A stretch of 64,000 nt of DNA from contig NZ_AQWU01000062.1 of assembly GCF_000376265.1 (NCBI RefSeq), forward strand, positions 1 through 64,000, written 5' to 3'. Of this stretch, positions 52,016 through 61,150 are shown piece by piece (position 1 is the first letter of the stretch; each line of letters opens with the position of its first letter). The position numbers and the translations under genes were made by a program. The notes below the pieces were generated by a model. The model worked only from the letters and a program-made list of their open reading frames with translations. It did not search any database and had not been told where the DNA came from. The stretch comes from Thermus igniterrae ATCC 700962. Lineage in GTDB: Bacteria > Deinococcota > Deinococci > Deinococcales > Thermaceae.

Positions 52016-53103
52016 GGCCGGGAGAGGCCGAGAAGCCTTACCTGGAAGGCCCTCAGGAGATCCGTCTTGCTGAGGATGCCCAGGAGGCGCCCCCCTTCCA
52101 CCACCAGGGCCCGGGTGTAGTTTCTTTCCGCCATCCGCTCCAAGGCGGTAAGGGCTTCCTCCTCGGGGGAGAGGACCAGGGGGGGTTGGAGGTAGCGGCC
52201 CACGGGGGCTTGGGGGTCGGCCCCGTCCAGCCCTTCCAGCCCCACCACTCCCAAAACCCTTTCCCCCTCCACCACGGGGAAGCCCGAGACCCGGTGGGCT
52301 AGCGCCAGCCCCAGTACCTCCCGGACGCTCAGCTCGGGGGGAACGGTGAGGGGGTCTTGGGTCATCAGGTCACGCACCTTGAGGCCTTCCAGGGCCTGGG
52401 CCAGGAGGGTGGACTCAGCCTCGGCCCTCGAGGCCATGTACACGAAGAAGGCGATGAGGATCAGGAAGGGGTTGAAGACCACCAGGCCAAAGAGCCCCAG
52501 GGCCAGGGCCACCGCCTGGCTTAGGGCGGCCGCCTGGCGGGTGGCCTGCAGGTAGGGCTTGCGCAGGGCCAGGAGGGCCCGGTAGACCCGACCCCCGTCC
52601 AGGGGCAGGGCGGGGAGGAGGTTGAAAAGGCCCAGCATGAGGTTCACCAGGGCCAGGTAGTGGGTGAGGAAGCCCAAGGCCCCCGCCTCCACCCGGCCCA
52701 GGCGGAAGAGGAGGGCCAGGGCGAAGCTCACCAGAGGCCCTGCCAGGGCCACGGCCAGTTCCCTCCGGGGCTCCTTGGGGAGCCGTTCCATCTGGGCCAT
52801 GCCCCCCAGAAGCCATAGGGTGATGCGCCGGGTCTCCACCCCGTAGCGCCGGGCGGTCAGGGCGTGCCCTAGCTCGTGCAGGAGCACGGAGAGGAAAAGC
52901 CCCAAGGCGGCCAGAAGGCCCAGGAGGAAGGGCCAAGGACCCATCAGAAGCCCAGGGTCCTGGGGTAGGCCGAAGAGCTCCAGGTAAAGGGGCAGGTTGC
53001 TACCGATGAGGAAGGCCAGCAGGGGGAGGACCAGGAGGAAGGAGGGGTCCAGGTGGATGGGGATCCCCAGGAGGCGGAAAAGGGGAAACCCACGGCCGAA
53101 CAT
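52012..53103 (-). CDS. Site-2 protease (M50) with two CBS domains
   Basis: The 363-residue membrane metalloprotease has the zinc motif HELGH (76-80) and the second ligand in NLLPALPLDGGRVY. Six hydrophobic segments lie within 1-225, and two CBS domains (about 240-360, MTQDPLTVPPELSVREVLGLAL and LTALERMAERNYTRALVVEGGRLLGILS) follow. M50-CBS proteins cut membrane-bound proteins such as anti-sigma factors; the CBS pair may sense adenine nucleotides. No partner gene is adjacent. It is divergent from the MFS exporter. Confidence 0.93.
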   Translation of the reverse strand: MFGRGFPLFRLLGIPIHLDPSFLLVLPLLAFLIGSNLPLYLELFGLPQDPGLLMGPWPFLLGLLAALGLFLSVLLHELGHALTARRYGVETRRITLWLLGGMAQMERLPKEPRRELAVALAGPLVSFALALLFRLGRVEAGALGFLTHYLALVNLMLGLFNLLPALPLDGGRVYRALLALRKPYLQATRQAAALSQAVALALGLFGLVVFNPFLILIAFFVYMASRAEAESTLLAQALEGLKVRDLMTQDPLTVPPELSVREVLGLALAHRVSGFPVVEGERVLGVVGLEGLDGADPQAPVGRYLQPPLVLSPEEEALTALERMAERNYTRALVVEGGRLLGILSKTDLLRAFQVRLLGLSRP

Positions 53104-53137
53104 GCCTCAGTATAGGCCCCTTCCCCAGGGCCTCGGC

Positions 53138-53168
53138 TTGATAATGACCGGTCAGTCAGGGGTAGGAT
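53138..53168 (+). promoter_or_regulatory. MFS exporter promoter with TetR-type operator in the spacer
   Basis: TTGATA (53138-53143) and TAGGAT (53163-53168) are 19 bp apart, and GTG 53175 follows six bases later. The spacer contains TGACCGGTCAGTCA (53145-53158), whose first ten bases are a perfect palindrome. It differs from the tmrB site in one base. A repressor there would block polymerase. Confidence 0.55.
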
Positions 53169-53174
53169 AGGGGG

Positions 53175-54371
53175 GTGCTGGCCCTCGCCCTTCTCCGGGA
53201 CACCCGCTACCGCACCTACTGGTTGGCCCTCTTCACCTCCCAGATGGGCACCTGGATGCAGGCGGCGGCCCAGGGTTGGCTGGTCCTCCTCCTCACGGGA
53301 AGTGCGGAACGGCTCGGCCTGGTGGTGGCCCTGCAGTTTTTGCCCTCCTTGCTCTTCTCCCTCCCCGCCGGGGTCCTGGCGGACCGCTACCCCAAGCGCC
53401 ACCTCCTCCTCCTCACCCAGGGGGGCATGATGCTTCTGGCCTTCCTCATGGCCCTTCTCATCCTCACCGGCTGGGTGCGCTACGGCCACGTGCTCCTCTT
53501 CGCCTTCCTCTACGGGGCCCTGAACGCCATGGACCTGCCCGTACGCCAGAGCTTCACCGTGGAGTTGGCGGGCCGGGAACGCTACCCGGGGGCCATCGCC
53601 CTCAACTCCTTCGGCTTCAATCTAAGCCGCCTCTTAGGACCAGCCTTGGCCGGTCTCCTCATCGCAGGTTTTGGCGTGGGCATGGCCTATCTGGCCAACG
53701 CCCTGTCCTTTCTCCCCCTCCTTTTGGTCCTCCGGGGCGTACCCCCGGGCCCCGCGGCCGGGGAGGGGGACGGCCGCTTCCTCCGGGAGGCCCTGGAGGG
53801 GGTGCGCTTTGTCCTGGAAAACCCCCTGGTGCGAAGGGTGGTGGGGCTTGTGCTCTTTGCCAGCCTCCTGGGCATGAACTTCCAGACCCTGGTGCCCGCC
53901 TACGCCCGCCTGGTCCTGGGGCTTTCCGCTACGGGCTACGGCTTCCTGGTCTCCAGCGTGGGGGTGGGGGCCTTGGGGGCCGCCTTGGTCATGGCCTTCA
54001 CGGGAAGGCCCAGGCCAGGCCGCCTTCTCCTGGGGGTCTTCGCCCTGGCCCTGGCCCACCTGGGGCTTTTCCTGCCCCAGGCCTCCTGGGTGCCCCTCTT
54101 CCTCGCCCTGGGGGGGTTTGGCATGATCTCCGTCCTCATCAACGCCAATACCCTGGTGCAGCTCTCCGTGCCCGACCGCCTTAGGGGCCGGGTCATGGCG
54201 GTCTACAGCCTGGTCATGCTGGGCACCGGCCCCCTGGGGGCCTACCTCACGGGGCTTCTCTTTGAGCTTCTGGGGGGGCGGCTGGCCGCCTTAGCCTTGG
54301 GCGGGGGGGTGTTCCTGGTGGGCCTTTACCAGCTCCGGCCCTGGCCTAAGGGCGCCAGTCCGCCGGCCTAG
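53175..54371 (+). CDS. MFS exporter (EntS-like)
   Basis: The 398-residue protein has about twelve hydrophobic helices and the MFS_3/EntS-like pattern: [54 protein letters not shown] (the loop 2-3 motif), and [17 protein letters not shown]. Relatives export siderophores, drugs and lipophilic compounds. The substrate is not predictable. GTG at 53175 is six bases after the -10 box, so the mRNA is probably leaderless. Its 3' end overlaps wecB by 26 bp. Confidence 0.9.
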   Translation: MLALALLRDTRYRTYWLALFTSQMGTWMQAAAQGWLVLLLTGSAERLGLVVALQFLPSLLFSLPAGVLADRYPKRHLLLLTQGGMMLLAFLMALLILTGWVRYGHVLLFAFLYGALNAMDLPVRQSFTVELAGRERYPGAIALNSFGFNLSRLLGPALAGLLIAGFGVGMAYLANALSFLPLLLVLRGVPPGPAAGEGDGRFLREALEGVRFVLENPLVRRVVGLVLFASLLGMNFQTLVPAYARLVLGLSATGYGFLVSSVGVGALGAALVMAFTGRPRPGRLLLGVFALALAHLGLFLPQASWVPLFLALGGFGMISVLINANTLVQLSVPDRLRGRVMAVYSLVMLGTGPLGAYLTGLLFELLGGRLAALALGGGVFLVGLYQLRPWPKGASPPA

Positions 54372-55464
54372 GCCCAAGGCCGAGCCGCCAGGCCACCCCC
54401 TGGGCCACCCTTTGCCCGGCCTTGCCGTCCCCGTAGGGGTTGGGGGCGGCCCGCATGCGGGCCAGGGCCTGGGGGTCTTCCAGGAGGCCCTTCACCGTGC
54501 GGTAGACCCCTTCGGGCTCGGTGCCCGCCAGCTTGAGGATGCCCGCCTCCAGCCCCTCAGGCCTTTCGGTCACGTTGCGCAACACCACCACCGGCACCCC
54601 CAGGGCGGCCCCCTCCTCCTGTAGCCCCCCGGAGTCGGTGACCAGGAGGAGGCTTTCCCGCATGAGGGCGGCCATGGGGCCGTACTCCAGGGGGTCCAGG
54701 AGGACGAAGTTCCTCACCCCCTTCAGCACGGGGAAGACCGCCTCCCGCACCACGGGGTTCAGGTGCACGGGGTAGACGAAGGTGAGCTCGGGGAAGGCCT
54801 CGGCCACCCGTTTGAGGGCCCGGGCCAGCTCTGGAAGAAGGGGCCAGTTCTCCCGCCGGTGCATGGTGACGGTCACGTAGGGCCCCGGGGGGAGCCCCTG
54901 GGGGAGGCGGCCTAGGCGGGCGGCCAGGAGCACGGCGTCCACCCCCGTCTGCCCCGTGACCAGGATGCCCTCCTCCCCTTTGCCCTCCCTGAGGAGGTTG
55001 GCCTTGGCCAGGGGGGTGGGGGCGAAGTCCAGGTCGGTGAGCACATCGGTGAGGCGGCGGTTGGCCTCCTCGGGGAAGGGCTCCTTGAGGTTGCCGCTCC
55101 TCAGGCCCGCCTCCACGTGGCCCACGGGCAGGCCCACCAGGAAGGCGGCCCAGGCCACGGCGAAGGTGGTGAGGGTGTCCCCGTGGACCAGCACGTAGTC
55201 CGCCCGCATCTCCTCCAGGGCCCGGGCCGCCTGGGGCAGGATGCGGGCGGCCAGGTCGGGGAGGGCCTGGCGTTCTTGCATTACATCCAGATTGCGGTCC
55301 TCCTGGATGCCGAAAAGGGAAAGGGCCTGTCTAAGCTGCTCCCGGTGCTGGCCGGTGAGGAGGACCAGGGGCTTGAGGTGGGGTAGGTCCTTGAGGGCCA
55401 GGTAGACCGGGGCCATCTTGGTGGCCTCGGGCCGGGTACCGAAGGCCAGGACGACCCGCTTCAT
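54346..55464 (-). CDS. wecB: UDP-N-acetylglucosamine 2-epimerase
   Basis: The 372-residue enzyme converts UDP-GlcNAc to UDP-ManNAc, a precursor of wall and surface glycans. Signatures are [64 protein letters not shown] and [20 protein letters not shown] 55464 overlaps the wecA stop by 4 bp. It is the last gene of upp-wecA-wecB. It runs into the end of the convergent MFS gene. Confidence 0.95.
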   Translation of the reverse strand: MKRVVLAFGTRPEATKMAPVYLALKDLPHLKPLVLLTGQHREQLRQALSLFGIQEDRNLDVMQERQALPDLAARILPQAARALEEMRADYVLVHGDTLTTFAVAWAAFLVGLPVGHVEAGLRSGNLKEPFPEEANRRLTDVLTDLDFAPTPLAKANLLREGKGEEGILVTGQTGVDAVLLAARLGRLPQGLPPGPYVTVTMHRRENWPLLPELARALKRVAEAFPELTFVYPVHLNPVVREAVFPVLKGVRNFVLLDPLEYGPMAALMRESLLLVTDSGGLQEEGAALGVPVVVLRNVTERPEGLEAGILKLAGTEPEGVYRTVKGLLEDPQALARMRAAPNPYGDGKAGQRVAQGVAWRLGLGPRPADWRP

Positions 55465-56546
55465 TCCCCCCTCCAAAGGGCGCGTAGCCGGCGGTAGGTC
55501 ACCCAGCTCAGGCCGGCCACGGTGGCCAGAAGGCTTGCCAGGATGGCTTCTTTAGGCATTCCCAGGTAGACCATGGCCAGCAGGTTGAAAAGGAGGGCCA
55601 CCCCCCAGAGGACGAAGGCCACCCGCCGCTGGGAGAGCCCCCGGGCCAGGAGGCGGTGGTGGAGGTGGTCCTTTCCGGGGGTGGCCAGGGGGTTTTGCCC
55701 CTTGAGGAGGCGGCGCACCACCACCTGGGTGGTGTCCAGGATGGGCAGGAGGAGGAAGAGGGCCGGGGGCAGGAGGCCCAGGAAGGTGGTGAGCTTGAGG
55801 TTGCCCAAAAGGGCGGTGGCCGCCAGGGTGTAGCCCAGGAAGTAGGCCCCGGCATCCCCCAGGATGATGCGGCTGGGATGCAGGTTGTGCCGCAAAAACC
55901 CCAGGGCCGCCCCCCCCAGGGCGGCCAGGACCAGGGTGCCCGCGGCCCAGTAGGGGAACTGGGCGCTCACGAAGAGGAGGCTCATGGCGCTGATGAAGGC
56001 AATGCCCCCTGCCAGGCCATCCAGGCCGTCCATGAGGTTCAGGGCGTTGGTGATGCCCACCACCCAGAGCCAGGTGAGGAAGAGGCCCAGGGCCGGGTCC
56101 AGGGGGGTGCCGAAGGCGGCCTCAAAACGCACCCCCACGGCCATGAGGAGGAGGGCGGCCAGGGTCTGCACGAAGAGGCGGAAGAGGGGCGGCAGGCCGA
56201 ACTGGTCGTCAATGAAGCCCACCAGGACCAGCCAGGCCCCCCCGAGGAGGATGGCCAGCACCTGGATGAGGACCTGTTCCACCAGGATGGGCCTTAGGAA
56301 GGCCGCGGCCACCAGGGCCAGGACCACGCCGGCGTAGACGGCCAGCCCCCCGGCGTTGGGCAGGGGCTCGCGGTTGAGCCGCCTTTCGTTGGGCTGGTCG
56401 GCCCAGCCCACCTTGAGGGCAAAGCGGCGCACCTGGGGGATGAAGCGCCAGGTGAAGAAGAGGGCCAGCAGGAAGGCGAAGACCACGGTGAGCCAGCCCG
56501 TGCCCGAGGGCTCGGCGATGCCGATGCGGCGGAGGAGCTCGGTCAT
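55461..56546 (-). CDS. wecA: WecA/MraY-like phospho-sugar transferase
   Basis: The 361-residue membrane protein has about ten helices and the family motifs [33 protein letters not shown] and [15 protein letters not shown]. It moves a sugar phosphate (GlcNAc-1-P in WecA/TagO) from its UDP form to undecaprenyl phosphate, starting lipid-linked glycan synthesis. The adjacent UDP-GlcNAc 2-epimerase fits a TagO-like function rather than MraY. It overlaps upp and wecB by 4 bp each. Confidence 0.92.
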   Translation of the reverse strand: MTELLRRIGIAEPSGTGWLTVVFAFLLALFFTWRFIPQVRRFALKVGWADQPNERRLNREPLPNAGGLAVYAGVVLALVAAAFLRPILVEQVLIQVLAILLGGAWLVLVGFIDDQFGLPPLFRLFVQTLAALLLMAVGVRFEAAFGTPLDPALGLFLTWLWVVGITNALNLMDGLDGLAGGIAFISAMSLLFVSAQFPYWAAGTLVLAALGGAALGFLRHNLHPSRIILGDAGAYFLGYTLAATALLGNLKLTTFLGLLPPALFLLLPILDTTQVVVRRLLKGQNPLATPGKDHLHHRLLARGLSQRRVAFVLWGVALLFNLLAMVYLGMPKEAILASLLATVAGLSWVTYRRLRALWRGE

Positions 56547-57169
56547 TTCGTCCCGTAGATGCGGTCCCCGGCGTCCCCCAGGCCCGGGACGATGTAGCCG
56601 TGGTCGTTGAGGCGCTCGTCAATGGCCGCCACCACCACCTCGGTGTCGGGGTGGTCCTTGGCGATGCGCTCCAGCCCCTCGGGGGCGGCGATGATGCACA
56701 TGAGCTTGATGCCGCTGGCCCCCCGTTCCTTCAACAGGGAAAGGGCATGGCTGGCGCTTCCCCCGGTGGCCAGCATGGGGTCCAGGAGGAAGACCCGGCG
56801 CTCGGCGATGTCCGGGGGGAGCTTGGCGTAGTACTGCACGGGCTTCAGGGACTCGGGGTCGCGGTAGAGGCCGATGTGCCCCACCCGGGCATGGGGTACC
56901 AGCTTGAGGATGCCCTCCACCATGACCAGCCCCGCCCGCAGGATGGCCACCAGGGCCAGCTTCTTCCCCGAGAGCACCCGCACCCGGGCCGGGGCCACCG
57001 GGGTCTCCACGGTGGTCTCCGTGAGCTCCAGGTCCCGCATGGCCTCGTAGGCCATGAGGAGGGAAAGCTCCTCGGCCAGCTCCCGGAAGTCCTTGGCGCC
57101 CGTGCGCTTGTCCCGGAGGTGGGCCAGCTTGTGCTGGACCAGGGGATGGTCCACCAGGGTGATCCTCAT
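56543..57169 (-). CDS. upp: Uracil phosphoribosyltransferase
   Basis: The 208-residue enzyme salvages uracil with PRPP to UMP. It starts [21 protein letters not shown], with the PRPP loop [12 protein letters not shown] and the uracil-binding tail [25 protein letters not shown]. It is translated with wecA and wecB through ATGA overlaps, linking UMP supply to UDP-sugar use. ATG 57169 matches the family start; the longer frame runs through the next gene. Confidence 0.96.
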   Translation of the reverse strand: MRITLVDHPLVQHKLAHLRDKRTGAKDFRELAEELSLLMAYEAMRDLELTETTVETPVAPARVRVLSGKKLALVAILRAGLVMVEGILKLVPHARVGHIGLYRDPESLKPVQYYAKLPPDIAERRVFLLDPMLATGGSASHALSLLKERGASGIKLMCIIAAPEGLERIAKDHPDTEVVVAAIDERLNDHGYIVPGLGDAGDRIYGTK

Positions 57170-57179
57170 CCCCCAGAGC

Positions 57180-58022
57180 CTAACATGCCTGCCCCCTTCG
57201 GGGAAGGCAGTCCCTGAGGAAGCTTTCCGCCCGGGGGAGCTTTTCCCGAAGGGCCTCCTGGAAGCCCTCGGGGTGCTTGGTGCGGAACCAGTGGAGGTCA
57301 TGGAGGTAGGTGAGGGGGACGTAGAAGGCCAGGCGCGCCCGCACCTCCAGGGGGTAGAGCCGGGCCAGGCGGAAGAGGGCCTCCCGGGCCGGGGCTTCCC
57401 CCAGGAGGTCCAGGCTCCCCGTCTTCAGGAGGGCCAGGTCCCGGGCCGGGTCGTCCCCTCCCGAGCGGACCCAGTCCACCAGCATCACCTCCGGGCCCTC
57501 CTGGCCTCCTTCCTTCACCAGGAGGTTGCCTGCCCAGGCGTCCCGGTGGCAGAAGCGCCGCTCGGCCCCGGCGGCCAGGTCCACCTCCCGCTTGAGGGCC
57601 CTGATGAGGGCCAGGGCCTCGGGCAGGTCAAAGAGGCTTTCCGCGAAGCGCTCCAGCCGGGCCAGGAGCTCCTCCCGGCCCACGTACCCGGGCTCGGGCA
57701 GGCGGTGGAGGGTGAGGAAGAGGTGGGAGAGGGCAGCCAGGGTCCTGGGGGTGAAGGCCTCGGGGGAGAAGGGCCTTCCCGGGAAGCGGCGGGTGATGAG
57801 AACCCCCAGCCCCTCCACCCGCTCCACGCCCAGGACGAAGCCTCCCAGCCCCGCCCGGGCCATGCGCTGGGCCTCGAGGGCCGCCAGGTGGGCCTCGGGG
57901 GCCTGGTAGACCTTGTAGACCCGCTCCCCGTCGGTGTAGACCCGGGCCTCAAAGCCGCCCAGGGGGGTGAGGCGGGCCAGGGCTTGGGGGGAGAGGAGGC
58001 CCTTCAGGGCCGGAAGCGCCAC
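57180..58022 (-). CDS. APH-family phosphotransferase, substrate unknown
   Basis: The 280-residue protein has the aminoglycoside-phosphotransferase/choline-kinase fold: [14 protein letters not shown] (nucleotide-binding strand and lysine), [11 protein letters not shown] (catalytic loop with Asp and Asn) and [21 protein letters not shown] (metal-binding Asp). Members phosphorylate small molecules or sugars; drug resistance should not be assumed. I start at GTG 58022, which is seven bases after TAGAAT, because the longer frame reads through the divergent radical SAM gene. The first residues ([18 protein letters not shown]) fit the family. Confidence 0.85.
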   Translation of the reverse strand: MALPALKGLLSPQALARLTPLGGFEARVYTDGERVYKVYQAPEAHLAALEAQRMARAGLGGFVLGVERVEGLGVLITRRFPGRPFSPEAFTPRTLAALSHLFLTLHRLPEPGYVGREELLARLERFAESLFDLPEALALIRALKREVDLAAGAERRFCHRDAWAGNLLVKEGGQEGPEVMLVDWVRSGGDDPARDLALLKTGSLDLLGEAPAREALFRLARLYPLEVRARLAFYVPLTYLHDLHWFRTKHPEGFQEALREKLPRAESFLRDCLPRRGQAC

Positions 58023-58029
58023 AGGGCCT

Positions 58030-58035
58030 ATTCTA
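58030..58035 (-). promoter_or_regulatory. -10 box of the phosphotransferase gene (leaderless)
   Basis: TAGAAT on the minus strand with seven bases to GTG 58022. It lies within the 57-bp gap to the divergent radical SAM gene. Confidence 0.45.
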
Positions 58036-58079
58036 AAGGCCTCCTGCCAGGGCTTAAGCCCCCAGGGTAACCTGAGGGC

Positions 58080-59153
58080 GTGGAGCTCCTGCGCCCCGAG
58101 GCCACCCTCCTCGCCCTGGGGGACAGGGTGGTCTCCTTTGACCGGGAGGGCCGGCCCTACCACTACTTCCGCCAGGGCCTTACCTTCAAGCGCGCCCTGG
58201 ACGGAAGCCTCCACCTGCGCTTCCGGGATGGGGAGAGGAGGCGGAGACGCCTGGCCGAGGAGGAGGCCCTAGTCGTCTACCGGGAGGTCCTGGAGCTGGC
58301 GGCGGCCCACCTCCAAGACCCCGGGCGCCGGGCCGAGGTCCTGGCCTGGACCCCCGAGGGGCTCCTGGACCCCACCCCCTACCGCCGGGCCTACGCCTGG
58401 CCGGTCTCCATCCTGCCCCCGGACGCCTACCTCAGCGTGGTCCTCCAGGCCACCACGGGGTGTAGCTGGAACCGTTGCGCTTTTTGCTCCTTTTACCAGG
58501 ACCGCCCCTTCCAAAAGCGTAGCCCTGAGGCCTTCCGGGAGCACGTGGAGCGGGTGCTGGCCCTTTTGGGCCGGGGGCGGCTTTTGCGCCGGGGGGTCTT
58601 CCTGGCGGACGGCAACGCCCTGGCCCTGGCCGAACCCCTCCTCCCCCTCCTGGAGGCGGTGGGGGAGGCCTTTCCCGGGGAGCCCGTCCTGGGCTTTTTG
58701 GACCTCTTCACCGGCCTCAGGAGGCCCGCCTCCTGGTGGAGGCGGCTTCGCGCCCTGGGCCTGCGGCGGGTCTACCTGGGCCTGGAGACCGGGCACGCCC
58801 CCCTTCTGGCCCTCCTCCAGAAGCCGGGCCACCCCCGGGAGGCCCTGCCCCTGGTCCGGGCCCTCAAGGAGGCGGGGCTGAGCCTGGGGGTAATCCTCAT
58901 GGTGGGGGCGGGGGGGGCTCCCTTTGCCGCCGCCCACTTCCGGGACAGCCTGGCCCTTCTGGCCGGGCTCCCCCTTACCCCGGAGGACGTGGTCTACCTT
59001 TCCCCCTTCCAGGTTGCTCCGGGCACACCCTACGCCCAATTGGGCCTCGAGGCCCTGGCGGACGTGGAGGGGGAGGTGCGGGCCTGGGCCTCTGCCCTGC
59101 GCCGCCTGGGGCTGAAGGTGGCCCGCTACGATATCCGGGAGTTCCTCTACTAG
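58080..59153 (+). CDS. Radical SAM protein with CX4CX2C motif
   Basis: The 357-residue protein has a poorly conserved N-terminal region (1-115) and a radical SAM core with Cys128, Cys133 and Cys136 in TTGCSWNRCAFCSFY. The spacing is CX4CX2C rather than the usual CX3CX2C. VFLADGNALAL and VYLGLETGHAPLLALLQKPG fit the Elp3/MiaB-like superfamily with a SAM-contacting GLETG motif. The reaction is unknown. The start is GTG, with a GAGGG too close to act as a normal ribosome-binding site. It is divergent from the phosphotransferase. Confidence 0.85.
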   Translation: MELLRPEATLLALGDRVVSFDREGRPYHYFRQGLTFKRALDGSLHLRFRDGERRRRRLAEEEALVVYREVLELAAAHLQDPGRRAEVLAWTPEGLLDPTPYRRAYAWPVSILPPDAYLSVVLQATTGCSWNRCAFCSFYQDRPFQKRSPEAFREHVERVLALLGRGRLLRRGVFLADGNALALAEPLLPLLEAVGEAFPGEPVLGFLDLFTGLRRPASWWRRLRALGLRRVYLGLETGHAPLLALLQKPGHPREALPLVRALKEAGLSLGVILMVGAGGAPFAAAHFRDSLALLAGLPLTPEDVVYLSPFQVAPGTPYAQLGLEALADVEGEVRAWASALRRLGLKVARYDIREFLY

Positions 59154-59171
59154 CCCCCTGGGGCCAGGGGG

Positions 59172-59177
59172 TATACT
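59172..59177 (+). promoter_or_regulatory. -10 box of the small unknown gene (leaderless)
   Basis: TATACT with six bases to ATG 59184 and no ribosome-binding site. Confidence 0.5.
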
Positions 59178-59183
59178 CAGGCC

Positions 59184-59573
59184 ATGAGCGCTTCCCACGA
59201 CCGCGAGCTCTACCAGGCCTGGGTGGAACTCCTCTCCTGGATGCGGGAGTACGCCCAGGCCAAGGGCGTGCGCTTTGAGAAGGAGGCCGACTTCCCCGAC
59301 TTCATCTACCGCATGGAGAGGCCCTACGACCTGCCCACCACCATCATGACCGCCTCCTTGTCCGACGCCCTGGGGGAGCCCTTCCTGCTGGCCGACGTCT
59401 CCCCCCGCCACGCCCAGCTCAAGCGCATCGGACTCCGCCTTCCCCGGGCCCACATTCACCTGCACGCCCACTACGAGCCCGGCAAGGGCCTGGTGACGGG
59501 CAAGGTGCCCCTCACCAAGGAGCGCTTCTTCGCCCTGGCCGACCGGGCGCGGGAGGCCCTGGCCTTCGCCTAG
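59184..59573 (+). CDS. Uncharacterised 129-residue protein
   Basis: The soluble protein opens with a charged helix (ELYQAWVELLSWMREYAQAKGVRFEKE). The middle has PYDLPTTIMTASLSDALGEPFLLADVSPRHAQLKRIGLRLPRAHIHLHAHYEPG, with three histidines in HIHLHAH. I do not recognise the family. It has a clean leaderless-type -10 box and normal codon use, so it is expressed. Its stop overlaps the thioesterase stop by 4 bp. Confidence 0.7.
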   Translation: MSASHDRELYQAWVELLSWMREYAQAKGVRFEKEADFPDFIYRMERPYDLPTTIMTASLSDALGEPFLLADVSPRHAQLKRIGLRLPRAHIHLHAHYEPGKGLVTGKVPLTKERFFALADRAREALAFA

Positions 59574-59977
59574 ACCTGGGCGATGGTCCCCTGGCCCAGG
59601 GCCACGAGCCGCCTTTCCCCTTCCTCCTCGGCGTAGACCTCCCCCTGGACCACCGCCAGCCGTTTTCCGGCGTGCACCACCCGTCCGGTGGCCGTGAGCC
59701 GCCCTCCCCGGGCCGGGCGCACAAAGTTCACCTTGAACTCCACGGTGAGCACCTGGGGCTGGGGGCCCAGGGCCATCCCCCCGGCGAAGGTGAGGGCGTT
59801 GTCCAGGAGGGTGGCAATCACCCCTCCGTGCACCGTCCCCAAGTGCTGCAGGTGCTCCGGGCCCACGGCCAGGGCGAACTCCACCCCCTCAGGGCCTGCC
59901 CTCACCAGCTCCGCCCCCACGTGGCGGCTGAAGGGCTGGGCCCGCAGGACCTCCCTACCCAACTCCAACAGGTCCAT
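59570..59977 (-). CDS. PaaI-like hotdog thioesterase
   Basis: The 135-residue protein has the PaaI/YbgC hotdog signature: LQHLGTVHGGVIATLLDNALTFAGG and VEFKVNFVRPARGGRLTATGRVVHAGKRLAVVQGEVY. Such enzymes hydrolyse acyl-CoA thioesters, often phenylacetyl-CoA-type compounds. I start at ATG 59977, because AAGGAGGTG (59981-59989) is placed ideally before it; the longer start at 60001 would add eight residues and overlap this site. It follows hemW closely and is probably co-transcribed with it. Confidence 0.88.
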   Translation of the reverse strand: MDLLELGREVLRAQPFSRHVGAELVRAGPEGVEFALAVGPEHLQHLGTVHGGVIATLLDNALTFAGGMALGPQPQVLTVEFKVNFVRPARGGRLTATGRVVHAGKRLAVVQGEVYAEEEGERRLVALGQGTIAQV

Positions 59978-60004
59978 GCCCACCTCCTTGAACTGGGTCA
60001 AAGT

Positions 60005-61123
60005 TTAGGGGCGGACCGGCAAGGCGTCAAGGGCCTCCCATAGGGCCAGCACCACCCGGTGGAGCACGAAAAAGGCCTCCCGGGTGGGCCGGAGGCCCCT
60101 GCCCTCCAGGACCAGGAGCCCCTCCTCCGCCAGGCCCCGGGCGGTGGCCTCCAGGGCCTCCCAGAGGGGAAGGCCGGTCCGGGCCTCCAGGAGGTCCACC
60201 TCCACCCCTTCCCGCAGGCGCAGGCCCAGCATGAGGGCCTCCTTGGCGTACTCCAGGGGGCTCAGGGCCTCCTCCGCGGGGGGTTCTCCCCCAAGCCAGC
60301 GGGGAAGCGGGGGGTTGGTGCGCCGAAGGGCGTAGGCCGGGCCATCGCCCGGGTACTGGCCCGTGGCCCCCGGGCCCAGGGCCAGCCAGAACCCGGCCCG
60401 CCAGTAGACCAGGTTGTGGCGGGCCTCCTCCCCGGGCCGGGCGAAGTTGGAGACCTCGTAGCGCAAAAGCCCGGCCTCCCCCAGCACCGCCTCGGCCCGC
60501 TCCATGGCCCAGGCTTCCCGTTCGGGGTCCTCCTCCAGGCCCAGGAGGGCCAAGGGCGTGCCCTTTTCCACCTGCAGGGTGTAGGCGGAAATGTGCCCCA
60601 CCCCCAGGTGGGCGGCCTCCTCTAGGTCCCTTTCCAGGTCCTGCATGGGCAGGCCCAGGATGAGGTCTATGGAGACGCGAAACCCCGCTTCCAGGCTCAT
60701 CTCCACCGCCCTCAGGGCTCCTTTGCGCCCGTGGGCCCGGCCGAGGAACTTTAAGACGGGGTCCTGGAAGCTCTGCACTCCCAGGGAGAGGCGGTTCACC
60801 CCTAGCTCCTTGAGGAGCTGGAGGCGTTCCCGGCTCAGGGTGCCGGGGTTGGCCTCGAGGGTCACCTCGGCCCCCCGGGCCAGCTCCCAGGGAAGGGCCT
60901 GGAAGAGGGCCACCAATTCCCCCTCCCGCAGGTAGCTGGGGGTGCCCCCGCCCAGGTAGAGGGTCTTCAGGGGCTCAGGGTAGGCGGCGTGGAGGGCCTG
61001 GGCCTCTTCCCTAAGGCGCCTAAGGTAGGCTTCCACCCACCCCGGGCCCCGCCGCACCACGTGGAAGTCGCAGTAGGGGCAGAGGGTGGGGCAGAAGGGG
61101 ACGTGCACGTAAAGGCTGGCCAT
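60005..61123 (-). CDS. hemW: HemW-like radical SAM protein
   Basis: The 372-residue protein begins MASLYVHVPFCPTLCPYCDFHVV with the radical SAM cysteines Cys11, Cys15 and Cys18, then GGGTPSYL and LEANPGTLSRERLQLLKELGVNRLSLGVQSFQD. The fourth Cys found in the CX2CXC of true HemN coproporphyrinogen oxidase is replaced, as in HemW, a heme chaperone. The C-terminal HemN domain is present. ATG 61123 has GGGAGG upstream and is preferred over 61147. It lies between the glycerate kinase and thioesterase genes. Confidence 0.92.
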   Translation of the reverse strand: MASLYVHVPFCPTLCPYCDFHVVRRGPGWVEAYLRRLREEAQALHAAYPEPLKTLYLGGGTPSYLREGELVALFQALPWELARGAEVTLEANPGTLSRERLQLLKELGVNRLSLGVQSFQDPVLKFLGRAHGRKGALRAVEMSLEAGFRVSIDLILGLPMQDLERDLEEAAHLGVGHISAYTLQVEKGTPLALLGLEEDPEREAWAMERAEAVLGEAGLLRYEVSNFARPGEEARHNLVYWRAGFWLALGPGATGQYPGDGPAYALRRTNPPLPRWLGGEPPAEEALSPLEYAKEALMLGLRLREGVEVDLLEARTGLPLWEALEATARGLAEEGLLVLEGRGLRPTREAFFVLHRVVLALWEALDALPVRP

Positions 61124-61150
61124 GGTCCTCCCGGGCCGGCGGGCCACCCC

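Noticed and set aside
57180-58022. Aminoglycoside resistance gene
   Set aside because: The APH fold is shared by many small-molecule kinases; codon use and context are native, with no sign of transfer or of a resistance cassette.
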